This document shows, in pieces, positions 18,845 to 27,038 of a DNA stretch of 64,000 nucleotides (positions are counted from its first letter, which is position 1; each line of letters opens with the position of its first letter). The DNA comes from Leptospira ryugenii (GTDB lineage: Bacteria; Spirochaetota; Leptospiria; Leptospirales; Leptospiraceae). The notes beneath the pieces were generated by a model. It was not told the origin of the DNA, did not search any database, and was given only the letters and a program-made list of their open reading frames with translations. Both the position numbers and the translations under genes were made by a program. The DNA is taken from positions 186,001 through 250,000 of the forward strand of contig NZ_BFBB01000002.1 of NCBI RefSeq assembly GCF_003114855.1, in the 5' to 3' direction.

Positions 18845-19503
18845 AATCACTGTTAGTTGTCTCTCCTCACCCTGACGATGAGACTTTAGGTGCAGGTGGG
18901 ACTCTCTTAAAAATGAAGTCCCAAGGTAAGCCTATTTATTGGTTAAATATTACTAATGCCTCGATAGAATACGGCTGGCCAAAAGACTTTGTAGAGAAAA
19001 GACAAAAGGAAATCCAAGAAGTGGTGGATCAATACAACTTTGATGGATGGGAGAGTTTGGATTTAAAACCGGTAGAGCTTGACCAATATCCGACATCAAC
19101 AATAGTAAGTAAGATTTCGGAGAAGATTAAACTTTGGGAACCTGAATCGATCGCAATACCTTGGAAAGACGATCCTCATTCTGATCATAAAATAGTTTAT
19201 AATGCGCTAATATCTGCCACAAAATCATTTCGCTACCCATTCATAAAACGTGTTATGGCAATGGAAATTCTCTCCGAAACAAATTTCAGTGACGAAGATT
19301 CATTTTCAGCTAACTACTTTCATGATATCTCGGGATTCTTGGAAAAAAAAATTGAGATCATGAATCTCTTTAAATCTGAAATGGGAATACATCCTTTCCC
19401 GAGAAGTGAAGACGCAATCAGATCGCTAGCAATTCTTAGGGGTAGCCAGTGTGGGTTCAGATATGCGGAAGCTTTTAAAATATTGAAGTTAATTGAAGAC
19501 TAA
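18841..19503 (+). CDS. PIG-L-family N-acetyl-sugar deacetylase
   Basis: Zinc-dependent LmbE/PIG-L fold: SPHPDDETLGAGG at residues 8-20 (H10, D12, D13) and DPHSDH at 111-116 supply metal ligands and catalytic Asp. The family removes N-acetyl groups from GlcNAc-containing molecules; bacterial members act on sugar nucleotides, lipids or conjugates. Coupled by ATGA to the formyltransferase and 21 bases before the HisF-like gene. It would supply the free amine that a formyltransferase needs. Confidence 0.83.
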   Translation: MKSLLVVSPHPDDETLGAGGTLLKMKSQGKPIYWLNITNASIEYGWPKDFVEKRQKEIQEVVDQYNFDGWESLDLKPVELDQYPTSTIVSKISEKIKLWEPESIAIPWKDDPHSDHKIVYNALISATKSFRYPFIKRVMAMEILSETNFSDEDSFSANYFHDISGFLEKKIEIMNLFKSEMGIHPFPRSEDAIRSLAILRGSQCGFRYAEAFKILKLIED

Positions 19504-19524
19504 GGATTGGTTTTTAAATCATAT

Positions 19525-20373
19525 ATGATACGGAGAGTCATTGCAAGACTAGATATAAAAGGACCCAATCTAGTAAAAGGAATCCACCTTGAGGGATTAA
19601 GGGTCCTCGGTAGCCCAGAACAGTTCGCTGATTATTATTATGAGTCTGGTGCTGATGAGCTACTATATATGGATGTAGTTGCGAGTCTTTACAACCGAAA
19701 TAGCCTCAAAGATATCATTACAAAAACAGCAAAGCAGGTTTTTATCCCCTTAACTGTCGGTGGTGGTTTAAGATCTCTCGATGACATCAACGATGTCCTG
19801 AGGGCGGGAGCTGACAAGGTTTGTATCAACACAGCAGCTATTAAAAATCCTGAGATGATAAGCCAAGCATCGAGGAAATTTGGTAGCTCTACAATTGTGA
19901 TCGCCATTGAGGCGATTAAGCAACCTGATGGGCGTTATCTAGCCTATACTGATAACGGTCGTGAATATACTGGAGTGGAAGTCTTGGAATGGGCTAGAAA
20001 AGTGGAAAGCCTCGGGGCAGGAGAGATTCTCATCACGTCTGTCGATAAGGAAGGAACAGGAACGGGTTTTGATATTCAACTAACAAATTCTATATGCAAA
20101 GAAGTAGGCATACCAGTAATTGCGCATGGTGGATGTGGGAAGAGGGAGCATATTGCTGAAGTATTGAACTCGACAAATGTAAGTTCAGTTGCTATTGCAA
20201 GCCTCTTGCATTATTCGTACATTGAAAAGCATAGTGCTACATATAAAATTGAATCCGAAGGAAATCTAGATTTTCTCAAAAGTGGTCGGACATATAAAAA
20301 CTTTGAGAAAACTCGGATTAGTGAAATCAAAGAGTATCTAATCGAAAAAAATATTGAATGCAGAAAAACATGA
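19525..20373 (+). CDS. hisF: HisF-like cyclase subunit paralogue of an amidotransferase system
   Basis: (beta/alpha)8 barrel of the HisF family: LDIKG with D10, [10 protein letters not shown] (76-84), AGADKV, and [12 protein letters not shown] (172-183). The second catalytic acid of histidine-pathway HisF, an Asp in AIDAK, is Glu129 here (AIEAIK). With its HisH partner and the sugar amidotransferase downstream, it likely channels ammonia for acetamidino-sugar formation, not for histidine. I choose ATG 19525, matching the normal HisF N-terminus; a TTG at 19507 would add six residues. Confidence 0.83.
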   Translation: MIRRVIARLDIKGPNLVKGIHLEGLRVLGSPEQFADYYYESGADELLYMDVVASLYNRNSLKDIITKTAKQVFIPLTVGGGLRSLDDINDVLRAGADKVCINTAAIKNPEMISQASRKFGSSTIVIAIEAIKQPDGRYLAYTDNGREYTGVEVLEWARKVESLGAGEILITSVDKEGTGTGFDIQLTNSICKEVGIPVIAHGGCGKREHIAEVLNSTNVSSVAIASLLHYSYIEKHSATYKIESEGNLDFLKSGRTYKNFEKTRISEIKEYLIEKNIECRKT

Positions 20374-21047
20374 ATCAAGTTAATGCAAAGACGATAATAG
20401 TTGATTATGACATGGGAAACTTATTTAGCGTTGAACATGCTTGCAATAAGGTCGGTCTACCCGTCGCTATCTCTTCTGATCCAAAAGAAATCCTAAATGC
20501 ACCAGCCCTTATTCTTCCAGGAGTCGGCGCATTCGCTGATGCGATGCAAAACCTAATGAAATTCAATTTGGTGGAAGTGATCCGTGATTTTGCTGCCTCT
20601 GGTAAACCTTTGATGGGAATTTGTCTGGGAATGCAGCTACTGTTTACAGAAAGCGAGGAATTTGGCCATACGAAAGGACTCGGAATCATTGATGGGAGAG
20701 TCACAAAATTTCCCAAGATATCCCCAACTGGAAAGCATTTACCAATTCCGCAGATTAACTGGAATCAAATTATCAAGCCGGAATCTGATTCCGATGCTTG
20801 GGAAAACTCTCCCCTCTTTCAGAATGAGAATGGCGATTATATGTATTTTATACATTCTTTTTATACAATTCCGGAGAGGCAGTCTGACATACTTACCCTT
20901 ACAAATTACGAAGGATTTGAATATTGTTCGGCAATACATCGCGAGAACGTATTTGCCCTACAATTTCACCCTGAAAAGAGTGGAGAAAAAGGTATACTAA
21001 TTTATCGGTCATTCAGAGATATGGTTATGGAAAGGGTGCACAACTAA
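20370..21047 (+). CDS. hisH: HisH-like glutamine amidotransferase subunit
   Basis: Class I glutaminase: nucleophile C85 in GICLGMQ, His200 and Glu202 in FHPEKSGEKG, oxyanion region LPGVGAF. It releases ammonia from glutamine for its HisF partner. ATG 20370 overlaps the hisF TGA (ATGA) and is preferred; ATG 20358 would add four residues. Followed after one base by the sugar amidotransferase, the gene trio known from O-antigen and nonulosonate loci (HisH2/HisF2 with WbpG or PseA). All catalytic residues are intact. Confidence 0.88.
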   Translation: MNQVNAKTIIVDYDMGNLFSVEHACNKVGLPVAISSDPKEILNAPALILPGVGAFADAMQNLMKFNLVEVIRDFAASGKPLMGICLGMQLLFTESEEFGHTKGLGIIDGRVTKFPKISPTGKHLPIPQINWNQIIKPESDSDAWENSPLFQNENGDYMYFIHSFYTIPERQSDILTLTNYEGFEYCSAIHRENVFALQFHPEKSGEKGILIYRSFRDMVMERVHN

Positions 21048-21048
21048 T

Positions 21049-22212
21049 ATGGAAGTAAAACCAAAGAACACAAAAGAGAGATATAATCTACCAGATGAGA
21101 TTAAATTTTGCAAACGATGCACAATGTCTAACCAAAGACCCAGGATCACTTTTGACGAAAAAGGTGTATGCTCTGCATGCAATTATGCTGATTATAAAGA
21201 CACCAAAGTCGACTGGAAACAAAGAGAAAGTGAATTAAAAGCATTATTGGATCGCTATCGTAGAGATGATGGAACTTACGATGTGATTGTGCCTTCTAGC
21301 GGTGGTAAAGATAGCGCCTTTGTTGCGCATGAACTCAAACACAAATACGGAATGAACCCTTTAACAGTAACCTGGTCGCCGCATTTGTATACGGACATAG
21401 GTTTTAAGAACCATCAAAATATGATTCATGTTGGTGACTTAGCCAATGTAAACGGTGCTCCTCCTGGTGCAACTCATCGTAAGCTAACCAAGTTATCCTT
21501 TGAAATATTGGGGGATCCGTTCCAACCGTTTATTTTTGGTCAGGCGAACTTCCCTCTGCAAATCGCCGTGAGATATAAGATTCCTTTGATTATGTACGGT
21601 GAAAATGGGGAAGTTGAGTATGGCGGTGATTTAAAGAATGCCTTTGTCCCAACGCGTGATTACCGTTCCGATCATAAGAAGCACTATTTTTCAAACTTGG
21701 GTCCCGAGGATTATGTAAATTACGGAATTAGTCCTAAGGAACTTGTTCCTTATATGGCTCCCTCGAACGAGGAGTTAGATGCAATCGGCACTACGATTCA
21801 TTTTTACGGTTACTATAGAAAATGGATCCCGCAAGAAAATTATTACTACTGTGTGGAAAACACTGGTTTCAGTGCAAACCCTGTCCGTAGTGAAGGAACC
21901 TATTCTAAGTATGCATCTTTAGATGATAGATTGGATGGATTTCATTATTACTTGAGCTTCATTAAATTTGGAATTGGTAGAGCTACATCGGATTCTGCTC
22001 ATGAAATTAGAGATAAACACTTAACGAGAGAAGAGGGTGTTACTCTTGTTAGAAAGTATGACGGCGAGTTTCCAGCTCGTTACTTCCAAGAATTCTTGGA
22101 ATATTGCGATATAACAGAAGAATACTTTTGGGAAGTTGTTGATAGTTGGAGATCATCCCATATCTGGTCAAAAGAAAATGGGGAGTGGAAGATAAAAGCT
22201 CAGGTTGAATGA
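21049..22212 (+). CDS. N-acetyl sugar amidotransferase (WbpG/PseA/PtmG-like)
   Basis: PP-loop ATP pyrophosphatase that turns an N-acetyl group into an acetamidino group using ammonia. Four zinc-type cysteines lie at 21, 24, 41 and 44, and the ATP-binding SSGGKDSA is at 83-90. The GENGEVEYGGD segment and the long C-terminal part are characteristic of the family. 387 residues is normal. Beside legG and legF, the expected product is a 5-acetamidino legionaminic acid, as with Campylobacter PtmG; WbpG-type action on a uronic acid is the alternative. Confidence 0.88.
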   Translation: MEVKPKNTKERYNLPDEIKFCKRCTMSNQRPRITFDEKGVCSACNYADYKDTKVDWKQRESELKALLDRYRRDDGTYDVIVPSSGGKDSAFVAHELKHKYGMNPLTVTWSPHLYTDIGFKNHQNMIHVGDLANVNGAPPGATHRKLTKLSFEILGDPFQPFIFGQANFPLQIAVRYKIPLIMYGENGEVEYGGDLKNAFVPTRDYRSDHKKHYFSNLGPEDYVNYGISPKELVPYMAPSNEELDAIGTTIHFYGYYRKWIPQENYYYCVENTGFSANPVRSEGTYSKYASLDDRLDGFHYYLSFIKFGIGRATSDSAHEIRDKHLTREEGVTLVRKYDGEFPARYFQEFLEYCDITEEYFWEVVDSWRSSHIWSKENGEWKIKAQVE

Positions 22213-22215
22213 TCA

Positions 22216-23151
22216 GTGAAATATTTAGTTGTAGGATTTGGATCGATCGGATCTAGGCATGCGCAATCTCTAATTTCCGGAGGTAAGGATGTCTACATTT
22301 TTGATCCTTCTGATGAGAGTTACAGGCAAGGACTGGAGCGAATTCAAGCGCTCCCGTCCGTAGCCAAGAGAATAACCTCCTTAGAACAAAGTGCCTCTCT
22401 GGGAATCGATCGGGTCGTTCTATCCTCTTCTGCCAGGGAGCGCTTTTCGATATTTCAAAAACTTGTTCAACTCGGAATCAAAAACTTTCTTTTAGAAAAG
22501 ATAGTCTTCCAATCTGGCGAACAGTTTAAGCAAGCAATCCACCTCGTTGAACAGAAAGATATCAAAACGTACTGTAATTTTCCCAACCGTTATTTTCCTA
22601 AATATGTGAACATTCTTAACCAGGGATCTGTTCACAACCTCCGCATGAGTGTTGTGGCTGGAGATATTGGGATGGTTACCAGTGCTGTCCATTATATGGA
22701 TCTTTTTGAATATCTTTCAGGAGAGAAAATCCAGTCGTCATCTGGTTCTCTTGTTCGATCACCGAAGGACAATAAGCGAGGGAATCATTACCAAGAATAC
22801 TTCGGAAGTATGAAATTCCTAACAAAGAGCAAGCAATCTTTGCATTTGTTTTTCGATTCTGGCCATGCAGCAGCACCCAGCATTGTGCTGGATGCTGATG
22901 AAATACAATTACAGATCAGTGAGAGTAGTGGACGTTGTGTTTCTGTGAAAGAGAATCAGTATCATTGGGATGAATTCGAAATCATACCCAATAGCAGGCT
23001 CACAAATCAAATTTTCCAGGACATCCAAGAGGAAAAATGCAAATTGCCCTCCATCATAGATGTCGAAAATATCCATAGGCATATCTTTCATTTGATAAGC
23101 GCCTCTGAAGGAAAAGAGTTTAAAGAAGATACTTTGTTTCCTATTACCTGA
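22216..23151 (+). CDS. Gfo/Idh/MocA-family oxidoreductase-like protein
   Basis: The NAD(P)-binding GFGSIGSRH motif is at residues 7-15 and a LLEKIVFQ segment near 93 replaces the usual EKP with EKI. The C-terminal domain holds HYMDLFEYLSG, the equivalent of the H-x-x-D active-site area. It starts with GTG 22216, three bases after the amidotransferase. Loss of the proline in EKP and short length (311) point to a specialised or altered activity. Substrate unknown; it belongs by spacing to the decoration cassette. Confidence 0.72.
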   Translation: MKYLVVGFGSIGSRHAQSLISGGKDVYIFDPSDESYRQGLERIQALPSVAKRITSLEQSASLGIDRVVLSSSARERFSIFQKLVQLGIKNFLLEKIVFQSGEQFKQAIHLVEQKDIKTYCNFPNRYFPKYVNILNQGSVHNLRMSVVAGDIGMVTSAVHYMDLFEYLSGEKIQSSSGSLVRSPKDNKRGNHYQEYFGSMKFLTKSKQSLHLFFDSGHAAAPSIVLDADEIQLQISESSGRCVSVKENQYHWDEFEIIPNSRLTNQIFQDIQEEKCKLPSIIDVENIHRHIFHLISASEGKEFKEDTLFPIT

Positions 23152-23198
23152 ATATTAATGCGAAATTTTTTGTCTAAGAAGTAACACAATTAAATGAT

Positions 23199-23204
23199 AA
23201 GGAG
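23199..23204 (+). promoter_or_regulatory. Strong Shine-Dalgarno before a 61-residue gene
   Basis: AAGGAG, five bases before ATG 23210. It is one of the best ribosome-binding sites in the window and argues that the very small downstream frame is really translated. Confidence 0.75.
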
Positions 23205-23209
23205 ACTAT

Positions 23210-23395
23210 ATGGATAAGGACATTTTGAAAGGAAATTTTAAAACCAAGAAAGAGGTGGATCTGGACAAGGTTAAAACTCAAGGTGATGCAAACCTTCAAG
23301 AAGAACTTAAGCAAAAAGTTCTAGCCACCTTAGGTGGTAGTATGGTCTACGTTGAGCGCAATAAATTGACTTGGGATGGAGAAGAAGAAAAATAG
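23210..23395 (+). CDS. Small charged protein, function unknown
   Basis: 61 residues, rich in Lys, Glu and Asp, without Cys or a membrane segment. The N-terminal 40 residues look helical; a TLGGS turn follows (residues 40-44) and then a short VYVERNKLTW strand-like tail. I recognise no family. It is supported as a gene by its strong Shine-Dalgarno, by the lack of any better frame in this 265-base interval, and by its place between the Gfo/Idh protein and the DUF115 gene, 21 bases from the latter. It may be a partner or substrate of a cassette enzyme; nothing in the sequence decides this. Confidence 0.62.
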   Translation: MDKDILKGNFKTKKEVDLDKVKTQGDANLQEELKQKVLATLGGSMVYVERNKLTWDGEEEK

Positions 23396-23416
23396 ATTCT
23401 CTATTTTCGCGATAAT

Positions 23417-24427
23417 ATGACAGATCCCATCAGTAGCAAATTTGATTCTCTTGTAAATGAAATTACAGTCATTGGTCTTGAATATCACCTAACAAGCTTA
23501 GATGACCATGTTCAAGCAAATATTCCTTATGTTAAGAAGTCGATTAAAGATCTTCCTCCTCCTACATCGGATACTGGAATTGTAATATCAGCAGGGCCAA
23601 GTCTTCAGAGGCAAAATTCTCTCCAAAAAATTGTCGATTCTGGTTACTCGAAAATCACGATTTCTACTGATGGCTCATACATTGCCTCAATCAAAAAAGG
23701 CATTGTTCCTGAGTATGTCCTCACATTAGATCCACATCCCACTCGAATCGTCCGTTGGTTCGGGGATCCTGATATCCAGAAAAATCTAGAAAATGATGAT
23801 TATTTTGAACGCCAAGATCTCAATGTGGATTTTCGAACCAATACCCTGAAACAAAACGAAGAGAATATACGCATCGTAAATGAAAACGCGGGCAAAACGA
23901 AGGCCATTGTAGCGACGACAGTACATCCTTCCGTTACAAAACGCTTAATAGAGGCAGGATTTGATATTTATTGGTGGCATCCACTCGTAGATGACCCTAA
24001 TAAACCCGATAGCCTCACGAGAAATTTTTACCAAAAAATCAAATTGCCCTGTCTAAATACGGGGGGAACCGTAGGCACCACTTCCTGGTTGTTTGCTGAG
24101 TTGATCCTCAAATTGAAGAACATAGCAGTGATAGGTATGGATTACGGATATTATGACGACCTCCCAATCGAGAAAACACAAACCTATTATGAGCTTGTCA
24201 TGAAAGAAGGAAAGGAAGGTGTGGAGCAGTATTTTGTTCCACACAAGAACTCCCTAACGGGACAGGGCTTCTACATTGACCCAACTTACTACTGGTACCG
24301 AAGAAATTTTTACGAATTGCTCGAGCGGTCAGAGGCAACACTAATCAACTGTACTGAGGGAGGAACTTTGGAACACCCTCAGATCAAAAATATAAATTTC
24401 ACCGAATTTTTAACACAGCACAAATAA
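23417..24427 (+). CDS. DUF115 / Maf-like (motility accessory factor-type) putative nonulosonate transferase
   Basis: The central DUF115 domain has IVISAGPSL at residues 55-63, STDGS near 83, LTLDPHP at 102-108 and later GGTVGTTSW and VIGMDYGY. The same blocks occur in flagellin-modifying Maf proteins that use CMP-pseudaminic or CMP-legionaminic acid, and in the MptE fold. Here it stands one gene from legF's radical SAM neighbour inside a polysaccharide locus. A CMP-Leg transferase is the natural inference. At 336 residues it lacks the long extra domains of Maf. Confidence 0.75.
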   Translation: MTDPISSKFDSLVNEITVIGLEYHLTSLDDHVQANIPYVKKSIKDLPPPTSDTGIVISAGPSLQRQNSLQKIVDSGYSKITISTDGSYIASIKKGIVPEYVLTLDPHPTRIVRWFGDPDIQKNLENDDYFERQDLNVDFRTNTLKQNEENIRIVNENAGKTKAIVATTVHPSVTKRLIEAGFDIYWWHPLVDDPNKPDSLTRNFYQKIKLPCLNTGGTVGTTSWLFAELILKLKNIAVIGMDYGYYDDLPIEKTQTYYELVMKEGKEGVEQYFVPHKNSLTGQGFYIDPTYYWYRRNFYELLERSEATLINCTEGGTLEHPQIKNINFTEFLTQHK

Positions 24428-24442
24428 AGGAGAAACAAACAC

Positions 24443-26032
24443 ATGGCAAAGATTCTTTTGATTAACCCAATCATCCGAGAAGAAGACAAACCCAAACACA
24501 TTCCATACGGTCTGTCACTAATGGCTGCTATTGCCATGGAAAAAGGGCATGAAGTTCAGTTTTACGATGCAAATGCATGGCGACTGGGATACGATGTCAT
24601 TGAGGAAGTTGCGACTGCTGATGACTGGGATGTCATTGGAATCGGTGGATTGACAACTGCCTATTCTTCTATCAAAAAGATAGTGGGGATTTGTAAGAAA
24701 GTTTCTCCTAAAAGTTTCATAATCGCTGGTGGCGGGTTCATTACCAGTATGCCGCTTGATATCATGAATTGGTTGAAAGAGATAGATTTGGGTGTAATAG
24801 GGGAAGCCTTTTTAACCTGGCCAGAAATTTTGGAAAAAATTGATAGGAAAGATTTTGATTTCAGCGAATGCCTTGGTGTTTGTTACCGAGATGAAGAAGG
24901 TAATCCTGTCTTAACGGATGTTAGGCCAAATATAGCCGACCTAGACATATTGCCTTATCCAGCATGGGATCTGTTGCCCATGGAAATCTATTTTGAAAAT
25001 TCACAGTTGTTGTATAGCGAGTCCGCTTACCTAGCAAAGCGCCGGATAGACGTTAATGGAAGTCTAGGTTGCAGCTTAGTTTGTAAATACTGTTGGCACC
25101 TAGGAATCATTGGTGATATGACAGTCGAGAAGAACGAAAACGGAGTGAAAGACGTTAGATTTTCTTATGGTCGAAACATCAGGTACCATAGTCCGCGCTA
25201 TATAGTGGACATGGTCAAAACCTTAGTAGAAAAGTATAACATTGATTTTGTTTCGTTCATAGATGAAAACATGATGACCATGGATGCGGCAAGTGGACGA
25301 AAATGGCTATTCGAACTTTGCGACCTATGGATTGCAGAAGGACTGCAGCCAACTAGCCGAAGGGACGGAGTTCCCGATAGTGAGAACAAAGGTGGTGTTT
25401 TCTGGGGAGGGACAAGCCATGCGACCTTGCATACAGAGGAAGTCCTCAAAGCGATGTTCAAAGCAGGCTGCTCACACCTTGTTTATGGAATCGAATCTTT
25501 TGACCCTACAATCTTAAAAAACTTAGGCAAGGGATCTACGCAGAAAAATAATTTGGAAGCAGTTCCAAAATGTCTCTCTACTGGTATTATCCCATTACCG
25601 AATATCATCATTGGATTCCCAGAAGAATCGTTTGATAGCATTCGAACAACGATTGAATGTATGATCAAAATTGGAATGTATTCAAGACCGCACTTTGCAA
25701 CCCCGTATCCAGGCTCAGAATGGTACTACACTTACAAAAATGCGATTTTAGAACAGTACAATGGCGATCTGGAAGCATACATTGAAGATTTGGGTGATGC
25801 CTCTAAGATTACTGCTGTTATCTCGCACAATTTCAGCCCGGTTGAATTACTAGGATTGCAGGAAATTGTGGCGAAGAGAGACTTAAGACTTTTAGAGCAC
25901 ACCATTGCTTACTATGAAAGTATAGGAAGGGTAAAGATGGCGCCTGAAAACCCATATGTCTTACCAAATGCAACTTTCAATATTATCAAAAAGAAAGTTA
26001 CAACGCCTATTTCGGAAGTAGTTAGCATTTGA
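24443..26032 (+). CDS. Radical SAM enzyme with N-terminal cobalamin-binding-like domain
   Basis: Residues 1-140 form a B12-binding-like fold (ILLINP at 4-9, IAGGGF near 95). The radical SAM core has the CxxxCxxC cluster motif at C210, C214 and C217, then VSFIDENMM and GIESF. The cobalamin His ligand expected as DxHxxG is absent: the site reads D42-A-N44-A-W-R-L-G. Members of this class methylate or rearrange unactivated carbons, so a nonulosonate or sugar modification is likely. AAAGGAG at 24426-24432 is a strong Shine-Dalgarno. It overlaps legF by four bases, and a ferredoxin gene follows legF. Confidence 0.85.
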   Translation: MAKILLINPIIREEDKPKHIPYGLSLMAAIAMEKGHEVQFYDANAWRLGYDVIEEVATADDWDVIGIGGLTTAYSSIKKIVGICKKVSPKSFIIAGGGFITSMPLDIMNWLKEIDLGVIGEAFLTWPEILEKIDRKDFDFSECLGVCYRDEEGNPVLTDVRPNIADLDILPYPAWDLLPMEIYFENSQLLYSESAYLAKRRIDVNGSLGCSLVCKYCWHLGIIGDMTVEKNENGVKDVRFSYGRNIRYHSPRYIVDMVKTLVEKYNIDFVSFIDENMMTMDAASGRKWLFELCDLWIAEGLQPTSRRDGVPDSENKGGVFWGGTSHATLHTEEVLKAMFKAGCSHLVYGIESFDPTILKNLGKGSTQKNNLEAVPKCLSTGIIPLPNIIIGFPEESFDSIRTTIECMIKIGMYSRPHFATPYPGSEWYYTYKNAILEQYNGDLEAYIEDLGDASKITAVISHNFSPVELLGLQEIVAKRDLRLLEHTIAYYESIGRVKMAPENPYVLPNATFNIIKKKVTTPISEVVSI

Positions 26033-26754
26033 TAGAAAACAAGCGAATTCTCTCTTTCATAGGAGCGAGAGAAGGTTCGAAAGGTTTACCTGGCAAAAAC
26101 GTAAAAGATTTTGCTGGTAAACCTTTGATTGCTTGGACGATAGGTTCTTCGATCGCATCGACTTGCATAGACTTTACATTCGTTTCAACAGACGGTGAAG
26201 AGATAGCTGAGATAGCAAAGAAGTATGGTGCACACGTTCCATTTTTTAGGCCCAAAGAACTAGCTAGTGACACCAGTAACATCTACGACGCGATTCGCCA
26301 TTCCATCCTGGCACTTGAAAACATAGGGGAATCTTTTGATTACGTAGTCCTATTGCAACCGACTCAGCCTCTGAGAACCAAAAACTTTTTGGACAATTTT
26401 ATCAGATCCTATTTTTCTAAGGCAAAATCCGAATTCGATTCAATGATAACAGTTAAAGAAGTAGACCCTAAATACAATCTAATCATGCGATTGCAAGATG
26501 GGGAGTACCTAAAGTATTTTCTTGAGCGGGACCAAAAGATTGTAAACCGACAAGATCTACAAAGCCTTTTTCTCGTTTCAGGTGTAGCATACATAGCATC
26601 TGTCAAAAAAATTCTATCAGGAAAACGCTATGATGATGAACCGGTTTTGCATTATTTAACTGATGAACTAGAGTCTTCTGATATTGATACTATAGAAGAT
26701 TTCCATGAAGCTCTCAAAAATTTTGAAATATTAAAAAGTCAGGATAGGATATAG
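26029..26754 (+). CDS. legF: CMP-legionaminic acid synthetase (CMP-NeuAc synthetase family)
   Basis: Couples CTP to the nonulosonate to give the CMP-activated donor. The nucleotide-binding AREGSKGLPGKN block is at 13-24, then KPLIAWTI, STDGEEIAEIA, QPTQPLRT and a C-terminal DIDTIEDF acidic segment. The start is TTG 26029, overlapping the radical SAM TGA (TTGA). It completes the LegB-C-H-G-I-F set. It is nested between a radical SAM gene and a ferredoxin gene, so its expression is tied to the modifying enzymes. Confidence 0.9.
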   Translation: MIENKRILSFIGAREGSKGLPGKNVKDFAGKPLIAWTIGSSIASTCIDFTFVSTDGEEIAEIAKKYGAHVPFFRPKELASDTSNIYDAIRHSILALENIGESFDYVVLLQPTQPLRTKNFLDNFIRSYFSKAKSEFDSMITVKEVDPKYNLIMRLQDGEYLKYFLERDQKIVNRQDLQSLFLVSGVAYIASVKKILSGKRYDDEPVLHYLTDELESSDIDTIEDFHEALKNFEILKSQDRI

Positions 26755-26756
26755 TT

Positions 26757-27032
26757 ATGGCACATATTATCACTTCTAAATGTAAAGAAAACCGTTATAC
26801 TGATTGTGTGGAAGTCTGTCCTGTAGATGCCTTCCATCTTTTGGAAAATATGCTTGTGATCAATCCAGAGACTTGCATTGACTGTAGCGCCTGTGTCGCA
26901 GAATGTCCTGTTAGTGCAATTTATTCTGATCAACTGATTCCTGAAGAAGAAAAACCATTCATTGAATTCAATGAGAGAGAATCAAAAACAAGCCCGGTTA
27001 TCGCAAAAAAGATTCCGCCATTAGCTAAATAA
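26757..27032 (+). CDS. 7Fe-type [3Fe-4S][4Fe-4S] ferredoxin
   Basis: 91 residues with cysteines at 9, 17, 21 and at 40, 43, 46, 50. The first motif lacks the Cys at position 12, and the pattern C9-C17-C50 plus C21-C40-C43-C46 is that of 7Fe FdxA/FdI ferredoxins. The VEVCPVDAF and CIDCSACVAECPV stretches are typical. The C-terminal 35 residues are polar. Two bases after legF and within one gene of the radical SAM enzyme, it is a likely electron donor to that enzyme. Confidence 0.87.
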   Translation: MAHIITSKCKENRYTDCVEVCPVDAFHLLENMLVINPETCIDCSACVAECPVSAIYSDQLIPEEEKPFIEFNERESKTSPVIAKKIPPLAK

Positions 27033-27038
27033 GCCAAG

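Noticed and set aside
20662..21000. 112-codon + strand frame inside hisH
   Set aside because: It overlaps the catalytic part of hisH in another frame and has no plausible product.
19525..21047. hisF and hisH as part of histidine biosynthesis
   Set aside because: No other his genes are nearby, the sugar amidotransferase follows one base later, and HisF lacks the second catalytic Asp. The sugar-modification role fits better.
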